Positions 1-8,179 of a stretch of DNA of 64,000 nt are shown here, one piece after another. The stretch is from CAIJXB01 sp964455905 (GTDB taxonomy: Bacteria; Chlamydiota; Chlamydiia; Chlamydiales; Rhabdochlamydiaceae): positions 248,001 to 312,000 of the forward strand of contig CAYVYN010000001.1 in NCBI GenBank assembly GCA_964455905.1, in the 5' to 3' direction. A model generated the notes under the pieces. It had not been told where the DNA came from. It searched no databases and was given only the letters and a program-made list of their open reading frames with translations. The number at the start of each line of letters is the position of its first letter. The stretch's first letter is position 1. A program made the position numbers and the translations under genes.

Positions 1-255
1 CGTTTTTCTCCAAATGCTTTTAACATAAACAGCAAATTATCGAATTGAGTCTATACGATCTCGAAAAAAAATACAAAGAGAACTTTTTCCTTGGTTTTCA
101 AAACAAGTCTAAAAAACTTTAAAGTAAGGATTGATAAAAAACATCCTTAACATTACATTGCAAATTAGATGTGATTAAAAAAACCGTTGCACTGAAAGGG
201 AATTCTTTCAAAGGCGGAAAAACATTTTTTACTGTATTACGAAAGGAACCAAATC

Positions 256-660
256 ATGGACACAAAAAATCTCAAAGAAGGAGTTTCTGTCAAAGAAATT
301 GAAAGCTTTGCAAAAAAGCATCGCCTAGAAGTCTTTTTCTGTCTCAGCCTAATTCTTAGCGGGTTATTTAGCTTTATTTTCTTTAGTGGCTGGTGCGCTA
401 TCCTAGCTGCCGTAGGTGGTATTCTAGGTATTTTATTCCCCTGCAAAATCAACGCTTTTTTAACAAAGGCTGCTGGATTTATCGTTAAACAAGAAGAAAT
501 AACTCAATTAATTCTAGGTATTGCGGGACTAGTGCTGGCTATTTTCTTGCCAATCGTCACTTTCTTTTTACTTGGCATATGTGGAGGAAAAGCTCTTTGC
601 CAGCTAGCTCCTGAATCTTGTAAAGAAGAAACTGGAAAAACCGAAGAACATCTTGAATAA
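256..660 (+). CDS. Small two- to four-helix membrane protein, unknown function
   Basis: I do not recognise this 134-residue protein. A charged N-terminal stretch of about 24 residues is followed by hydrophobic segments at roughly 25-45, 47-62 and 82-112, then an acidic, Glu-rich tail, so it is an inner-membrane protein by appearance. Two cysteines sit in the second half (near CGGKALC) and one lies near the tail end. The ATG is supported by a purine-rich ribosome binding site (GAAAGGAA) seven bases upstream. It stands alone, converging on mutY, with a hairpin between the two. No function can be assigned. Confidence 0.75.
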   Translation: MDTKNLKEGVSVKEIESFAKKHRLEVFFCLSLILSGLFSFIFFSGWCAILAAVGGILGILFPCKINAFLTKAAGFIVKQEEITQLILGIAGLVLAIFLPIVTFFLLGICGGKALCQLAPESCKEETGKTEEHLE

Positions 661-667
661 AATAGAT

Positions 668-693
668 TGCCTGCCCCTTATGGCAAGCAGGCA
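668..693. terminator. Hairpin between convergent genes
   Basis: TGCCTGC (668-674) can pair with GCAGGCA (687-693) across a 12-base loop. It lies directly after the stop of the small membrane protein gene and before the mutY stop. There is no long T tract, so termination is plausible rather than certain. Confidence 0.4.
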
Positions 694-702
694 TTCGATT
701 TA

Positions 703-1728
703 TCACTCCAAAGATTCCAAATATTTCATAACATGACACAAAATTCTTTTGTGTCCGGAAGAGAATGGAAGATTTAAAATTTCTTCGATCTTATACCAAA
801 TAAATCCCGGAACAGCTCGCTTAGTAAAAACGTCAAAACAAAAAGGAAAAAGATCTTCTTGATACGTTGTATAGGACTGTTTTTCTTTGGGTAATTCCCC
901 TCTCCAGAGAACTTCCAAATTTAAAGACTCTTTTATCTGAGACTCTAAATCTTTTTCTATAGAATACAAAAATGAAGGAAACTGCGCTAGTCCAGCAAAA
1001 AGATTAGACTCTTTCACTTCAAGTAAAACTTCATTCTCAAAAAAAATAATAGCAACTTGCTTATGAAGGTAAGAAATTTGCTTTCTTTTCTTTACGAAAG
1101 GAATTTCTTCTGTCTTATTATGACTAAACGCAAAGCAACCAGAACGCAAAGGACATTTTTCACAAAAAGGCCTTTTTTGACAAATCGATGCCCCCAATTC
1201 AATTAAAGCCTCCATAACAATCCAAGGCTCGCTATCGGGAAGAAATGCCATCGTCTTTTCCTCTAACTCCTTTTTTTTACTAGAAGAAGTTAAATCTCCC
1301 TCTATCCCAAAAAATCGAGATATAACCCTGGCTACGTTTCCATCTACAGCAGGTGCCTTCTGATGATACGCAAAGCTAAGTATCGCCCCAGCTGTATAAG
1401 CACCTATCCCTTTAACCTGCAAAAGATCGTTTAAAGAAGAGGGAATAACTCCATCTACAAAGCTCTTTGCCGCTTCATGAATATTTCGAGCCCGACTATA
1501 ATAACCCAATCCTTCCCAAGCTTTCATAACTTCTAACGAAGAAGCTTGAGCTAATAATTCTACCGTGGGAAATTTTTCCATCCACCTTAAAAAGTATTGG
1601 ATGACAACACTTGCTCTTGTTTGCTGAAGCATAATTTCTGAAATCCAAACCGCATAAGGGGTTGGATTCTCTCTCCAAGGAAAGCTTCTTTTCTTTTCTT
1701 GAAACCATTTTTTTAATTCGTAAGACAC
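703..1728 (-). CDS. mutY: A/G-specific adenine DNA glycosylase MutY
   Basis: Base-excision repair glycosylase that removes adenine paired with 8-oxoguanine. The N-terminal half has the expected order: the SEIMLQQT motif with the catalytic Glu, the helix-hairpin-helix LQVKGIGAYTAG, and VDGNVARV with the catalytic Asp. A four-cysteine iron-sulfur loop follows (CQKRPFCEKCPLRSGC), then a C-terminal Nudix-like 8-oxoG recognition domain. The first cysteine spacing is five residues, whereas six is usual. The frame is open to an ATG at 1764, but that ATG has no ribosome binding site. A GTG at 1728 is preceded by AGGAAG and gives an N-terminus that matches the family, so I use it. Divergent from the sigma-54-driven operon. 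Confidence 0.93.
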   Translation of the reverse strand: MSYELKKWFQEKKRSFPWRENPTPYAVWISEIMLQQTRASVVIQYFLRWMEKFPTVELLAQASSLEVMKAWEGLGYYSRARNIHEAAKSFVDGVIPSSLNDLLQVKGIGAYTAGAILSFAYHQKAPAVDGNVARVISRFFGIEGDLTSSSKKKELEEKTMAFLPDSEPWIVMEALIELGASICQKRPFCEKCPLRSGCFAFSHNKTEEIPFVKKRKQISYLHKQVAIIFFENEVLLEVKESNLFAGLAQFPSFLYSIEKDLESQIKESLNLEVLWRGELPKEKQSYTTYQEDLFPFCFDVFTKRAVPGFIWYKIEEILNLPFSSGHKRILCHVMKYLESLE

Positions 1729-1819
1729 TAGATCATTTCTTCCTATATCAAAACATCCCAACAACTATAAACAAGCTATCAAAAAAAAGAAACCTTCCTA
1801 AACGTAAACAACTTATCTC

Positions 1820-1837
1820 TTGGCACGATTTATGCTT
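1820..1837 (+). promoter_or_regulatory. Sigma-54 (RpoN)-type promoter
   Basis: The sequence TTGGCACGATTTATGCTT has the -24 GG and -12 GC elements separated by exactly ten bases, with the extended TGGCACG core. The -12 element reads ATGC instead of TTGC. It ends about 48 bases before the ATG at 1886. Chlamydiae encode RpoN with the AtoC/CtcC activator, so a functional site is plausible. I could not locate an enhancer. Confidence 0.7.
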
Positions 1838-1885
1838 CTATAAATAGAACAAATCAGTTAATAAGTAAAAATAGGGAGGAATCGT

Positions 1886-2335
1886 ATGGAAGCTGACAAA
1901 TTCGAGGCTGAAAAAAGCCTAAAAAAATCGATGCAACAAGAAATCTCTATTATGAGAGAGCTTCTATCTAATTTACTAGCGGAAACTTCTTGCTTAGTAT
2001 TAAATGAAGAGGCCTCACGCTCTCTTCTTATGCAAAATAGATCCATGCTATTACAAGAACTAACCAAACAACGACAAGAAAGAGATCTAGCTACTAAAAT
2101 AATAGGAGAAAATTCTTCTATGGATTCTTTTTTAAGCCACGATTCTAATATTTGCGAAATTCCCTTACTAATAGATCAAATCATCGCTTTGAATGAAAAA
2201 ATCAACGAACAAAATGCTTACAATCAAAACCTACTGCAGCAAAGACAACATCTTGTTGCAATTTCACCGCAACTCGCCTATCCTAATTTAAAACAATCTC
2301 CAACCAGAAGAAAAAACAATTTAATGACAATTTGA
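1886..2335 (+). CDS. FlgN-like coiled-coil protein (possible secretion chaperone)
   Basis: This 149-residue protein is almost entirely helical and rich in Gln, Glu, Leu and Arg. Residues about 10-75 and 90-125 look like a long antiparallel coiled coil. The pattern of a short N-terminal helix followed by the 'LL.ELTKQRQERDLATKII' type segment resembles the FlgN/flagellar export chaperone family, but similarity by eye is weak. The start is clear: AGGGAGGAA lies just upstream. Its stop overlaps the next ATG (TGATG), so translation of the CDP-glycerol-transferase-like protein is probably coupled. The sigma-54-type promoter upstream suggests developmental regulation. A structural role independent of secretion is equally possible. 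Confidence 0.6.
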   Translation: MEADKFEAEKSLKKSMQQEISIMRELLSNLLAETSCLVLNEEASRSLLMQNRSMLLQELTKQRQERDLATKIIGENSSMDSFLSHDSNICEIPLLIDQIIALNEKINEQNAYNQNLLQQRQHLVAISPQLAYPNLKQSPTRRKNNLMTI

Positions 2336-3423
2336 TGGAACTAAAAAAAAAAGCTGCAGCAGGCTTAATCTATGGATCAGCACCTCCTTATATAGATCAC
2401 CTAGCACCTCTTTGTGATTTTTTGAAGATCCCACTTATTGTTACGGAAGACGACTCGAAAGCCTTGTTAGAAAGGTTGTATCCATCGTTACAAACTATCT
2501 ATGTCGACTACATACGATTGCCAGAAACGGTTCTGGTTCATTTTGATACAATTTTTGTTTGCACTCCAAGAGCTCTTTTTGAAGAGATCTTCTTTTTTGC
2601 GCAACATTTCCATCGAAAAAAAATACAGACCATCTGGTGTCCTCATGGAAACTCCGATAAAGGCCATGCTTCAGCTCATCTAGAGGCTCTCCTTGAAGAA
2701 AAATTCGCATTGTTATACGGCGATAAAATGATCGATTTTCTAAGACAAAAAAACGTACTATCTTGTTTAGAAAAATACGTAAAAACAGGTAACTTTCGAA
2801 AAGAATACTACCTAGAAAAAAAAGCATTCTACAATGCTCTTATAGAAAAAGAAATCTTCGAACACCTAGATAGAAACAAAAAAACAATATTATATGCTCC
2901 CACCTGGGAAGATGCAGAAAGCTCCTCCTCTTTTGCGGAAGGAATTCCGTTTTTAATAAAACACCTTCCGAAAGATTTTAATCTCATCATCAAACCGCAT
3001 CCAAACTTGCTTCTTAATGGCACAAAAAACAAAGAGCTAATCGAAAAATATAAAAACACCCCAGGCGTGTTATTTTTAACCAATTTCCCGCCTATATACC
3101 CTCTCTTAGCTATCACCGATTACTACATAGGAGACTTCTCTTCGATCGGCTACGACTTTCTTTTTTTCGATAAACCCATGTTCTTTCTAAACTCCAAAAA
3201 AAGAGATCCGTTACTTGATCAAGGGCTCTACCTGTTTCGCACAGGAATAGAAGTTCATCCAGAAAACTACCAAAATTTCTACAAAATCCTAGAAGACAAC
3301 AAAGATAACCATCCTTCAGCTCTTTGTAAAGAAGTCTACAACTACACATTTGGGCAAGACACTAAACTCAGCTGCTTAAAACAAGAAATAGAAACAACCT
3401 TTCACCTACAAACTACAAATTAA
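2335..3423 (+). CDS. CDP-glycerol glycerophosphotransferase-like protein (paralogue 1)
   Basis: Similar to the TagB/TagF family (COG1887), which transfers polyol phosphates from CDP-polyols to surface polymers. Family-type features are the CPHGNSDKGH segment near residue 105-115, the central LYAPTWED motif followed by IKPHPN, and the C-terminal YYIGDFSSIGYD block with DKPMFF. No signal peptide or membrane segment is visible, so it should act in the cytosol. The ATG overlaps the stop of the FlgN-like gene by one base. An in-frame TTG lies one codon upstream, but ATG is preferred. The 3' end overlaps the convergent ppnN by 11 bases. A paralogue lies at 6528-7571. The polymer it acts on is unknown. 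Confidence 0.75.
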   Translation: MELKKKAAAGLIYGSAPPYIDHLAPLCDFLKIPLIVTEDDSKALLERLYPSLQTIYVDYIRLPETVLVHFDTIFVCTPRALFEEIFFFAQHFHRKKIQTIWCPHGNSDKGHASAHLEALLEEKFALLYGDKMIDFLRQKNVLSCLEKYVKTGNFRKEYYLEKKAFYNALIEKEIFEHLDRNKKTILYAPTWEDAESSSSFAEGIPFLIKHLPKDFNLIIKPHPNLLLNGTKNKELIEKYKNTPGVLFLTNFPPIYPLLAITDYYIGDFSSIGYDFLFFDKPMFFLNSKKRDPLLDQGLYLFRTGIEVHPENYQNFYKILEDNKDNHPSALCKEVYNYTFGQDTKLSCLKQEIETTFHLQTTN

Positions 3424-4777
3424 TTTGATAACAGGGCACATACTCGCTCTGGTGAAGATTCATCCGTTTTTGGCTCGCAAAAGACTTTAAAAGATCATCC
3501 ATCAACTGCATAAGAGACGCACTTCCACTTATTTTAAAATATCCCTTTTCCTCAATAGACTGCATACATTCTTCTTCAATATTTCCTGATATAATTCCAG
3601 AAAAAGCTCTTCGTAAATTAGCTATAAGAGTATGTGGATCTTGCTCCAAGTACAAACTTAAGCTAGCCATATTTCCATGCGTAGGCTTAAAAGGTTTTTG
3701 AAACTCAGGGTCTATTTTCAGTAACCAATTAAAATTTGGCGAATCATTACCTTCCCTACGAAACTCCTGTAATTTCTTAATCCCCTCATTCACTTCTTTT
3801 GCTACTTGAGCAGGATCATCTATAATGATTTTATAACGACGTTGAATCTTTTCACCTAATATTTCTCCTAAAAAAGAATCAATCTTTTGAAAATATTCTC
3901 TAGAACTAGCAGGCCCTGTAAATATCAAAGGGAACGGAACTTTCTCATTATCGGGATGAAGTAAAACACCAAGCAAATATAAAATTTCTTCCATGGTACC
4001 CACTCCCCCAGGGAAAATTACAACGGCATGCCCTATCCTAACAAAAGCCTCAAGACGTTTTTCTATATCCGGCATAACAACCAAAGTGTTTACAATAGGA
4101 TTTGGAGATTCAACAGCAATAATCCTTGGCTCAGTAATTCCTAGATACCTGCCTCTTTGAAGTCTTTGTTTATTATGTCCAACCGCGGCACCCTCCATAG
4201 GACCTTTCATAGCACCATTACCGCACCCAGTACAAACATCGAGTCTCCTAAGCCCCAACTCCTCTCCTACAGAAAAAGTATAATCATATTCCTCTCTAGA
4301 AATGGAGTGTCCTCCCCAACAAACAACAAGAGGTTGATCAGAAGAAAGAAAATTAGCATGGTGTAGTATATGAAAAATAGAATTGGTAATCCCCTCTGTT
4401 GTGGTCAAATTAAAATGAGGATCATCTTGCATATTAATGCTCGCATAAAGGACATCCCGCAGTACAGAAAACAAATGCTCTTTGATTCCTTCGATAATCT
4501 GACTGTCTACAAAAGCAGTAGCAGGAGCTCCCTTGACCGCAAATTTAATTTTATAATTCTCTTGTATTACCTTTATTTCAAAAGATTTATATCTATCTAG
4601 TAATTCTCTATTATTATCTAAATCAGATCCACAGTTCAACACAGCAAGAGCACAATTTCGAAAAAGTCTATAGGAAGCACTTTCATGGGCTTCGAGTATT
4701 TTTAAAATTTCACTTTGAGATAAGCCATCCAGCTGATGCGATGAGGATGTTACAGCATCAACAACATCATATTTCAT
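3413..4777 (-). CDS. ppnN: Pyrimidine/purine nucleotide 5'-monophosphate nucleosidase PpnN
   Basis: LOG-family nucleosidase that cleaves nucleoside monophosphates to a base and ribose 5-phosphate (E. coli PpnN/YgdH), thought to adjust nucleotide pools and, in E. coli, to bind (p)ppGpp. The length of 454 residues equals that of the E. coli enzyme. The Rossmann core contains VVCWGGHSIS near residue 150, CTGCGNGAMKGPMEGA, and the diagnostic PGGVGTMEEI motif near residue 257-266. An N-terminal regulatory region of about 140 residues and a C-terminal region flank the core. Single gene transcribed toward the CDP-glycerol-transferase-like gene. Confidence 0.88.
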   Translation of the reverse strand: MKYDVVDAVTSSSHQLDGLSQSEILKILEAHESASYRLFRNCALAVLNCGSDLDNNRELLDRYKSFEIKVIQENYKIKFAVKGAPATAFVDSQIIEGIKEHLFSVLRDVLYASINMQDDPHFNLTTTEGITNSIFHILHHANFLSSDQPLVVCWGGHSISREEYDYTFSVGEELGLRRLDVCTGCGNGAMKGPMEGAAVGHNKQRLQRGRYLGITEPRIIAVESPNPIVNTLVVMPDIEKRLEAFVRIGHAVVIFPGGVGTMEEILYLLGVLLHPDNEKVPFPLIFTGPASSREYFQKIDSFLGEILGEKIQRRYKIIIDDPAQVAKEVNEGIKKLQEFRREGNDSPNFNWLLKIDPEFQKPFKPTHGNMASLSLYLEQDPHTLIANLRRAFSGIISGNIEEECMQSIEEKGYFKISGSASLMQLMDDLLKSFASQKRMNLHQSEYVPCYQINL

Positions 4778-4896
4778 AGAGCCGCCTTTTGGTTGATTTT
4801 TTTTAGATATATTACTAAAACAAATACTAGTAAATAATTTTTTTCCAACAACTCTTGTAAAAAAAATGGAGTTTAAAAATACGGCTAAAAAAGGCC

Positions 4897-4925
4897 TTGT
4901 CCAGTATTACTTTGTTTAGTATACC
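4897..4925 (+). promoter_or_regulatory. Sigma-70-type promoter for the exported double methyltransferase
   Basis: TTGTCC at 4897 and TATACC at 4920 are separated by 17 bases and lie about 42 bases before the ATG at 4968. Matches to consensus are moderate. Confidence 0.45.
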
Positions 4926-4967
4926 AGTAAAACACATCGTACCGTAACCCCTTAAAAGTCAGGTTCT

Positions 4968-6512
4968 ATGAAATTTCTGATAGTATTCCACTTATTTTTT
5001 GCTGGTGTTTTTGCTAATTATCATTCCCAATACCAACAAGACATTCTTTTACACGAGAATATTTTTAAAACGAAAAAAAACGGAATTTTTGTTGAAATTG
5101 GAGCTTATGATGGGGTTCTTTACTCCAATTCAAAATTTTTCGAAGAACAGCTTGGATGGACAGGTATTTGCGTTGAACCTAATCCTGAGCACTTTGTATC
5201 TTTAAAAAAAAACCGCCCGAGATCTCTTTGTATTAATGCTGCTATTTCTGAAACTCCAGGATACGCACGCTTTCAAAAAGTTCAAAGCAACACTTTTTTT
5301 GTTGAAATGCTAAGCGGGCTTCTTGATAAATACGATCCCCAACACCTAGATCGAATAAATCGAGAGGTTGCGGAATTTGGAGGAAGCATAGAAATAATTG
5401 ACGTCCCCTGCCTAACATTAAATTCTATATTAGAAACCAATAACATTACACATATCGACTATCTTTCTATTGACACCGAAGGGGGCGAACTAGAAATCCT
5501 TAAATCTATTGACTTTAGTCGATTTTCTATTTCAGTCATCGAGATAGAAAACAATTACCATTCTCCTGAATTTAGAGAATTTTTACAGACAAAAGGTTTC
5601 ACACTTATAGATGAAAAATATGATGAAATTTATATTAGAAACGCAGAAGTAGAATCCATAAATTACGCCTATAGAGAAAATTACAAATCTGAATTACAAA
5701 ATGGCGTTAAAAATAATCCCTATTTCGAAAGAACCCTAACCACTCTTTCAGGCGAAGACACTGACTACATCCCCAAAGTATTGGAAGCCGGAAAAATATT
5801 CAACGAATCGTCAAGATCTTTTCAGCTCATGCATAATGGTATAAAAATAGAAACGGATTGTTACTATGGTCACGAAAGCCATTGGATGTCTCAAATCATA
5901 ACTGGTCTTAGAGGTCATCATGAACCGCAAGAAGAAAAAGTATTTTTTGAAGTATTGAAGTATATACCAGAAGATGCTGTTATCGTAGAACTCGGATCTT
6001 ATTGGGGCTACTATTCTTTATGGTTTTCTCATAAATATCCTCTTAGAAAAGCTTATCTTGTTGAACCCGATAGCAAACGTTTAAATGTTGGCAAACGAAA
6101 TTTTGTTTTAAACAATCTGTCTGGGAATTTTTTTCAATACTATGTTGGAAAAAAAGACAACGACGACGCTGACTACAGTCAAGCTACACAAATCGGGGTC
6201 GATGAATTCCTTAACGAACAAAATATTTCGCATGTAAATATTTTACACTCAGATATTCAGGGGGCTGAATATCTAATGCTTCTCTCTGCTCTAGAGTCTA
6301 TCGAAAAAGACAAAATCGATTATTTCTTCATTTCTACCCATGGAGATGTTGTACACAACCAATGCCTTTCTTTCCTTAAAGATAAGAACTTCTGTATTTT
6401 AGCAGAGCATAGCAACTGCGAAAGTTATTCTGGTGATGGATTGATTGTTGCCAAGCGAATCAATCTTTACGGCCCTTGTAAAGTAGAAATCAACAAAAAT
6501 AAAACACCTTAA
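4968..6512 (+). CDS. Exported protein with two FkbM-type methyltransferase domains
   Basis: FkbM-type enzymes are SAM-dependent O-methyltransferases, commonly acting on sugars. This 514-residue protein has two. The first, residues about 40-235, carries FVEIGAYDG, CVEPNP and IDYLSIDTEGGE. The second, about 320-500, carries VELGSYWGYYS, LVEPDSKR and ILHSDIQGAEY. The N-terminus (MKFLIVFHLFFAGVFA-N) looks like a Sec signal peptide, so the catalytic domains should be exported, which is unusual for a SAM enzyme. A short CAGG ribosome site precedes the ATG. Fifteen bases separate it from the next gene, suggesting an operon with the second CDP-glycerol-transferase-like protein. The substrate is unknown. 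Confidence 0.72.
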   Translation: MKFLIVFHLFFAGVFANYHSQYQQDILLHENIFKTKKNGIFVEIGAYDGVLYSNSKFFEEQLGWTGICVEPNPEHFVSLKKNRPRSLCINAAISETPGYARFQKVQSNTFFVEMLSGLLDKYDPQHLDRINREVAEFGGSIEIIDVPCLTLNSILETNNITHIDYLSIDTEGGELEILKSIDFSRFSISVIEIENNYHSPEFREFLQTKGFTLIDEKYDEIYIRNAEVESINYAYRENYKSELQNGVKNNPYFERTLTTLSGEDTDYIPKVLEAGKIFNESSRSFQLMHNGIKIETDCYYGHESHWMSQIITGLRGHHEPQEEKVFFEVLKYIPEDAVIVELGSYWGYYSLWFSHKYPLRKAYLVEPDSKRLNVGKRNFVLNNLSGNFFQYYVGKKDNDDADYSQATQIGVDEFLNEQNISHVNILHSDIQGAEYLMLLSALESIEKDKIDYFFISTHGDVVHNQCLSFLKDKNFCILAEHSNCESYSGDGLIVAKRINLYGPCKVEINKNKTP

Positions 6513-6527
6513 TTTCACGCCGTAACC

Positions 6528-7571
6528 ATGACTAAAAGACAAGTTGCTATTACTACTGGACCTGAAACCTATCTAGATCATCTAGGGGTAATCTGTTATA
6601 TTCTAGATATTCCTCTTATCGTATCTGAAGATGAAACCTATAAATCTGCTCTTACATTTTATCCTCAAATTAAAACGATACATAAAGATCTCAATCAACT
6701 CTCGGCCCAATTTTTAGCGGAAAATTTTGACGTGATTTTTGAAAGTGGAAAATTTTGGGCCGCAGAACTAACTCCTATTTTTGAAGTCCTTTATAAAAAA
6801 AAGATGCAGTTCATTTTTTGTCCCCACGGTAATTCCGATAAAGGGCACTCGGCTAAGCAGCACATAGACCAAGACTTAGCGCTTGTCTACGGGAAACACA
6901 TGGTAGACTTACTAACGAAAACAGGTGCCATCCAAAAAATAAAAAAAGTTATTAGGACAGGTAACTATCGTCTGCCTTTTTACCGTAAATACCAATGCTT
7001 TTACGATAGGCTAGTAAAAGATCGTATTTTGAAAAATCTTGATAAAACTAAAAAAACCGCTCTTTATGCTCCTACCTGGCAAGACGGAGAAAACCCGACT
7101 TCTTTTTTTCAAGAAACAACCAATCTAATAACAAGTTGCAAAGGAAATATTAACCTAATCATTAAACTACACCCCTTCCTAGAAAAGTTTCATCCAGCAG
7201 AAACTTTCTATATCCTAAGTAAGCATGAAAACACCGAGGGAGTTATTTTTTTAACAGAATTTCCTGCTATTTATCCTATACTTAATGTCGTAGACTTCTA
7301 TATTGGGGACTACTCTTCCATCGGATATGACTTTTTAAGCTTCAATAGGCCTCTTTACTTTTTAACAAAAAAAGATCCCAAACAAAGCCTTTTGCATCCC
7401 TGCGGCCTAACGATTCCTTCTTCAAAAGAGGCTTTTGCTTTTATTGAGGAAACACTAAAAAGCAACCAAGAAGAAAAAAAATATATAAGGGAGTCTACGT
7501 ATAATTACGCATTCGGAAAAGAAAAAACTTTTAAAGAACTCCAGCAAGAACTGCTAGACGCTATAGAATAA
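6528..7571 (+). CDS. CDP-glycerol glycerophosphotransferase-like protein (paralogue 2)
   Basis: Paralogue of the gene at 2335-3423, sharing the same landmarks in the same order: FCPHGNSDKGH, LYAPTWQD, IKLHPF, and YIGDYSSIGYDFL followed by a short C-terminal helix. It is 347 residues, slightly shorter than the first copy, and has no export signal. It follows the exported double FkbM methyltransferase by 15 bases and is closed by a strong terminator, so the pair forms one transcription unit. By family it should transfer a polyol-phosphate unit to a surface glycan or lipid. The acceptor cannot be read from the sequence. Confidence 0.74.
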   Translation: MTKRQVAITTGPETYLDHLGVICYILDIPLIVSEDETYKSALTFYPQIKTIHKDLNQLSAQFLAENFDVIFESGKFWAAELTPIFEVLYKKKMQFIFCPHGNSDKGHSAKQHIDQDLALVYGKHMVDLLTKTGAIQKIKKVIRTGNYRLPFYRKYQCFYDRLVKDRILKNLDKTKKTALYAPTWQDGENPTSFFQETTNLITSCKGNINLIIKLHPFLEKFHPAETFYILSKHENTEGVIFLTEFPAIYPILNVVDFYIGDYSSIGYDFLSFNRPLYFLTKKDPKQSLLHPCGLTIPSSKEAFAFIEETLKSNQEEKKYIRESTYNYAFGKEKTFKELQQELLDAIE

Positions 7572-7587
7572 ACAATACAAGATAATA

Positions 7588-7629
7588 AAAAAAGCAGCAG
7601 TCTCTTTAAGAAAAGAATGCTGCTTTTTT
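7588..7629. terminator. Strong bidirectional intrinsic terminator
   Basis: AAAAAAGCAGCA (7588-7599) pairs perfectly with TGCTGCTTTTTT (7618-7629). The right arm gives a T tract for the plus-strand operon, and the complementary A tract serves the minus-strand peptide gene that ends just beyond at 7634. Confidence 0.85.
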
Positions 7630-7633
7630 AATT

Positions 7634-7762
7634 TTATTTACCTTTATCTGGGCCGCCACATCCACAACCTTCTTTTTCTGGGAGGAAAGATCGTCCTCCT
7701 TCAAAAGAAGAAACTGATACAATGGAAACCATTACAAATAACATTAATATGGATTTTTTCAC
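7634..7762 (-). CDS. Small exported Cys-rich peptide (42 residues)
   Basis: A 42-codon gene with a GTG start preceded by a good ribosome site (GGGAG, eight bases upstream). It encodes a KKS-type N-terminus, a hydrophobic stretch (about residues 4-19) and a short tail containing EGCGCGGPDKGK. That layout is a signal peptide with a very small mature peptide. The neighbouring gene at 7864 has the same plan (KK start, hydrophobic segment, EGC motif), so the two may be related. It ends beside the bidirectional terminator. Function unknown. The combination of start site, signal and terminator makes it more than a chance frame. Confidence 0.6.
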   Translation of the reverse strand: MKKSILMLFVMVSIVSVSSFEGGRSFLPEKEGCGCGGPDKGK

Positions 7763-7863
7763 AATAAACTCCCTTGTTATAAAAGTTACTTAAAAACAAA
7801 GAGGTCAAATTAAAATTTGACTCTTTACTTTAGAATAACAAAAGAAGTTATTTTAATAAATCT

Positions 7864-8100
7864 CTACTTGCAATCTTTGCAAGCTAGAAACATTGTTTCT
7901 TTAAGAGCTTCTTCAACAACTTCTTGCTCTTCAGAATCACAAGTTAAAAGAGCTGCCTGAGCAGAATCTTCTTTTGTAGATTCTTCTTGAGGAGCAACAG
8001 GAAGAACTTCTTCTGTATTTTCATCTTCAGGACACCCTTCACAAGCAACTAATGACGCTGTTGTGAAAGCAAAAAACATAGCAAATAGTATTTTTTTCAT
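7864..8100 (-). CDS. Small acidic lipoprotein with terminal Cys pair
   Basis: This 78-residue protein starts with a KK-hydrophobic signal ending in SLVAC, which matches a lipobox, so a lipid-anchored mature form beginning at Cys20 is likely. The mature part is strongly acidic (Glu/Asp-rich) with four more cysteines, including CEGC at the start and CKDC at the end, which could form disulfides in the envelope. AAAGGAG precedes the ATG. It lies upstream of the 42-residue Cys-rich peptide on the same strand and downstream of mreC. I do not recognise the family. Confidence 0.72.
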   Translation of the reverse strand: MKKILFAMFFAFTTASLVACEGCPEDENTEEVLPVAPQEESTKEDSAQAALLTCDSEEQEVVEEALKETMFLACKDCK

Positions 8101-8179
8101 AAAAAACTCCTTTTTTATTTTTATAAACTAAGTTTCGACTTTAACAGATTACACATTTACAGAACAGAAAAAACATCGA

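Noticed and set aside
1..255. Possible gene before the first small membrane protein
   Set aside because: No open frame with a start and ribosome site on either strand; only AT-rich sequence likely holding a promoter.
7160..7240. Possible membrane segment in the second CDP-glycerol-transferase-like protein
   Set aside because: The stretch is part of the Rossmann core shared with the paralogue, not a long hydrophobic helix.
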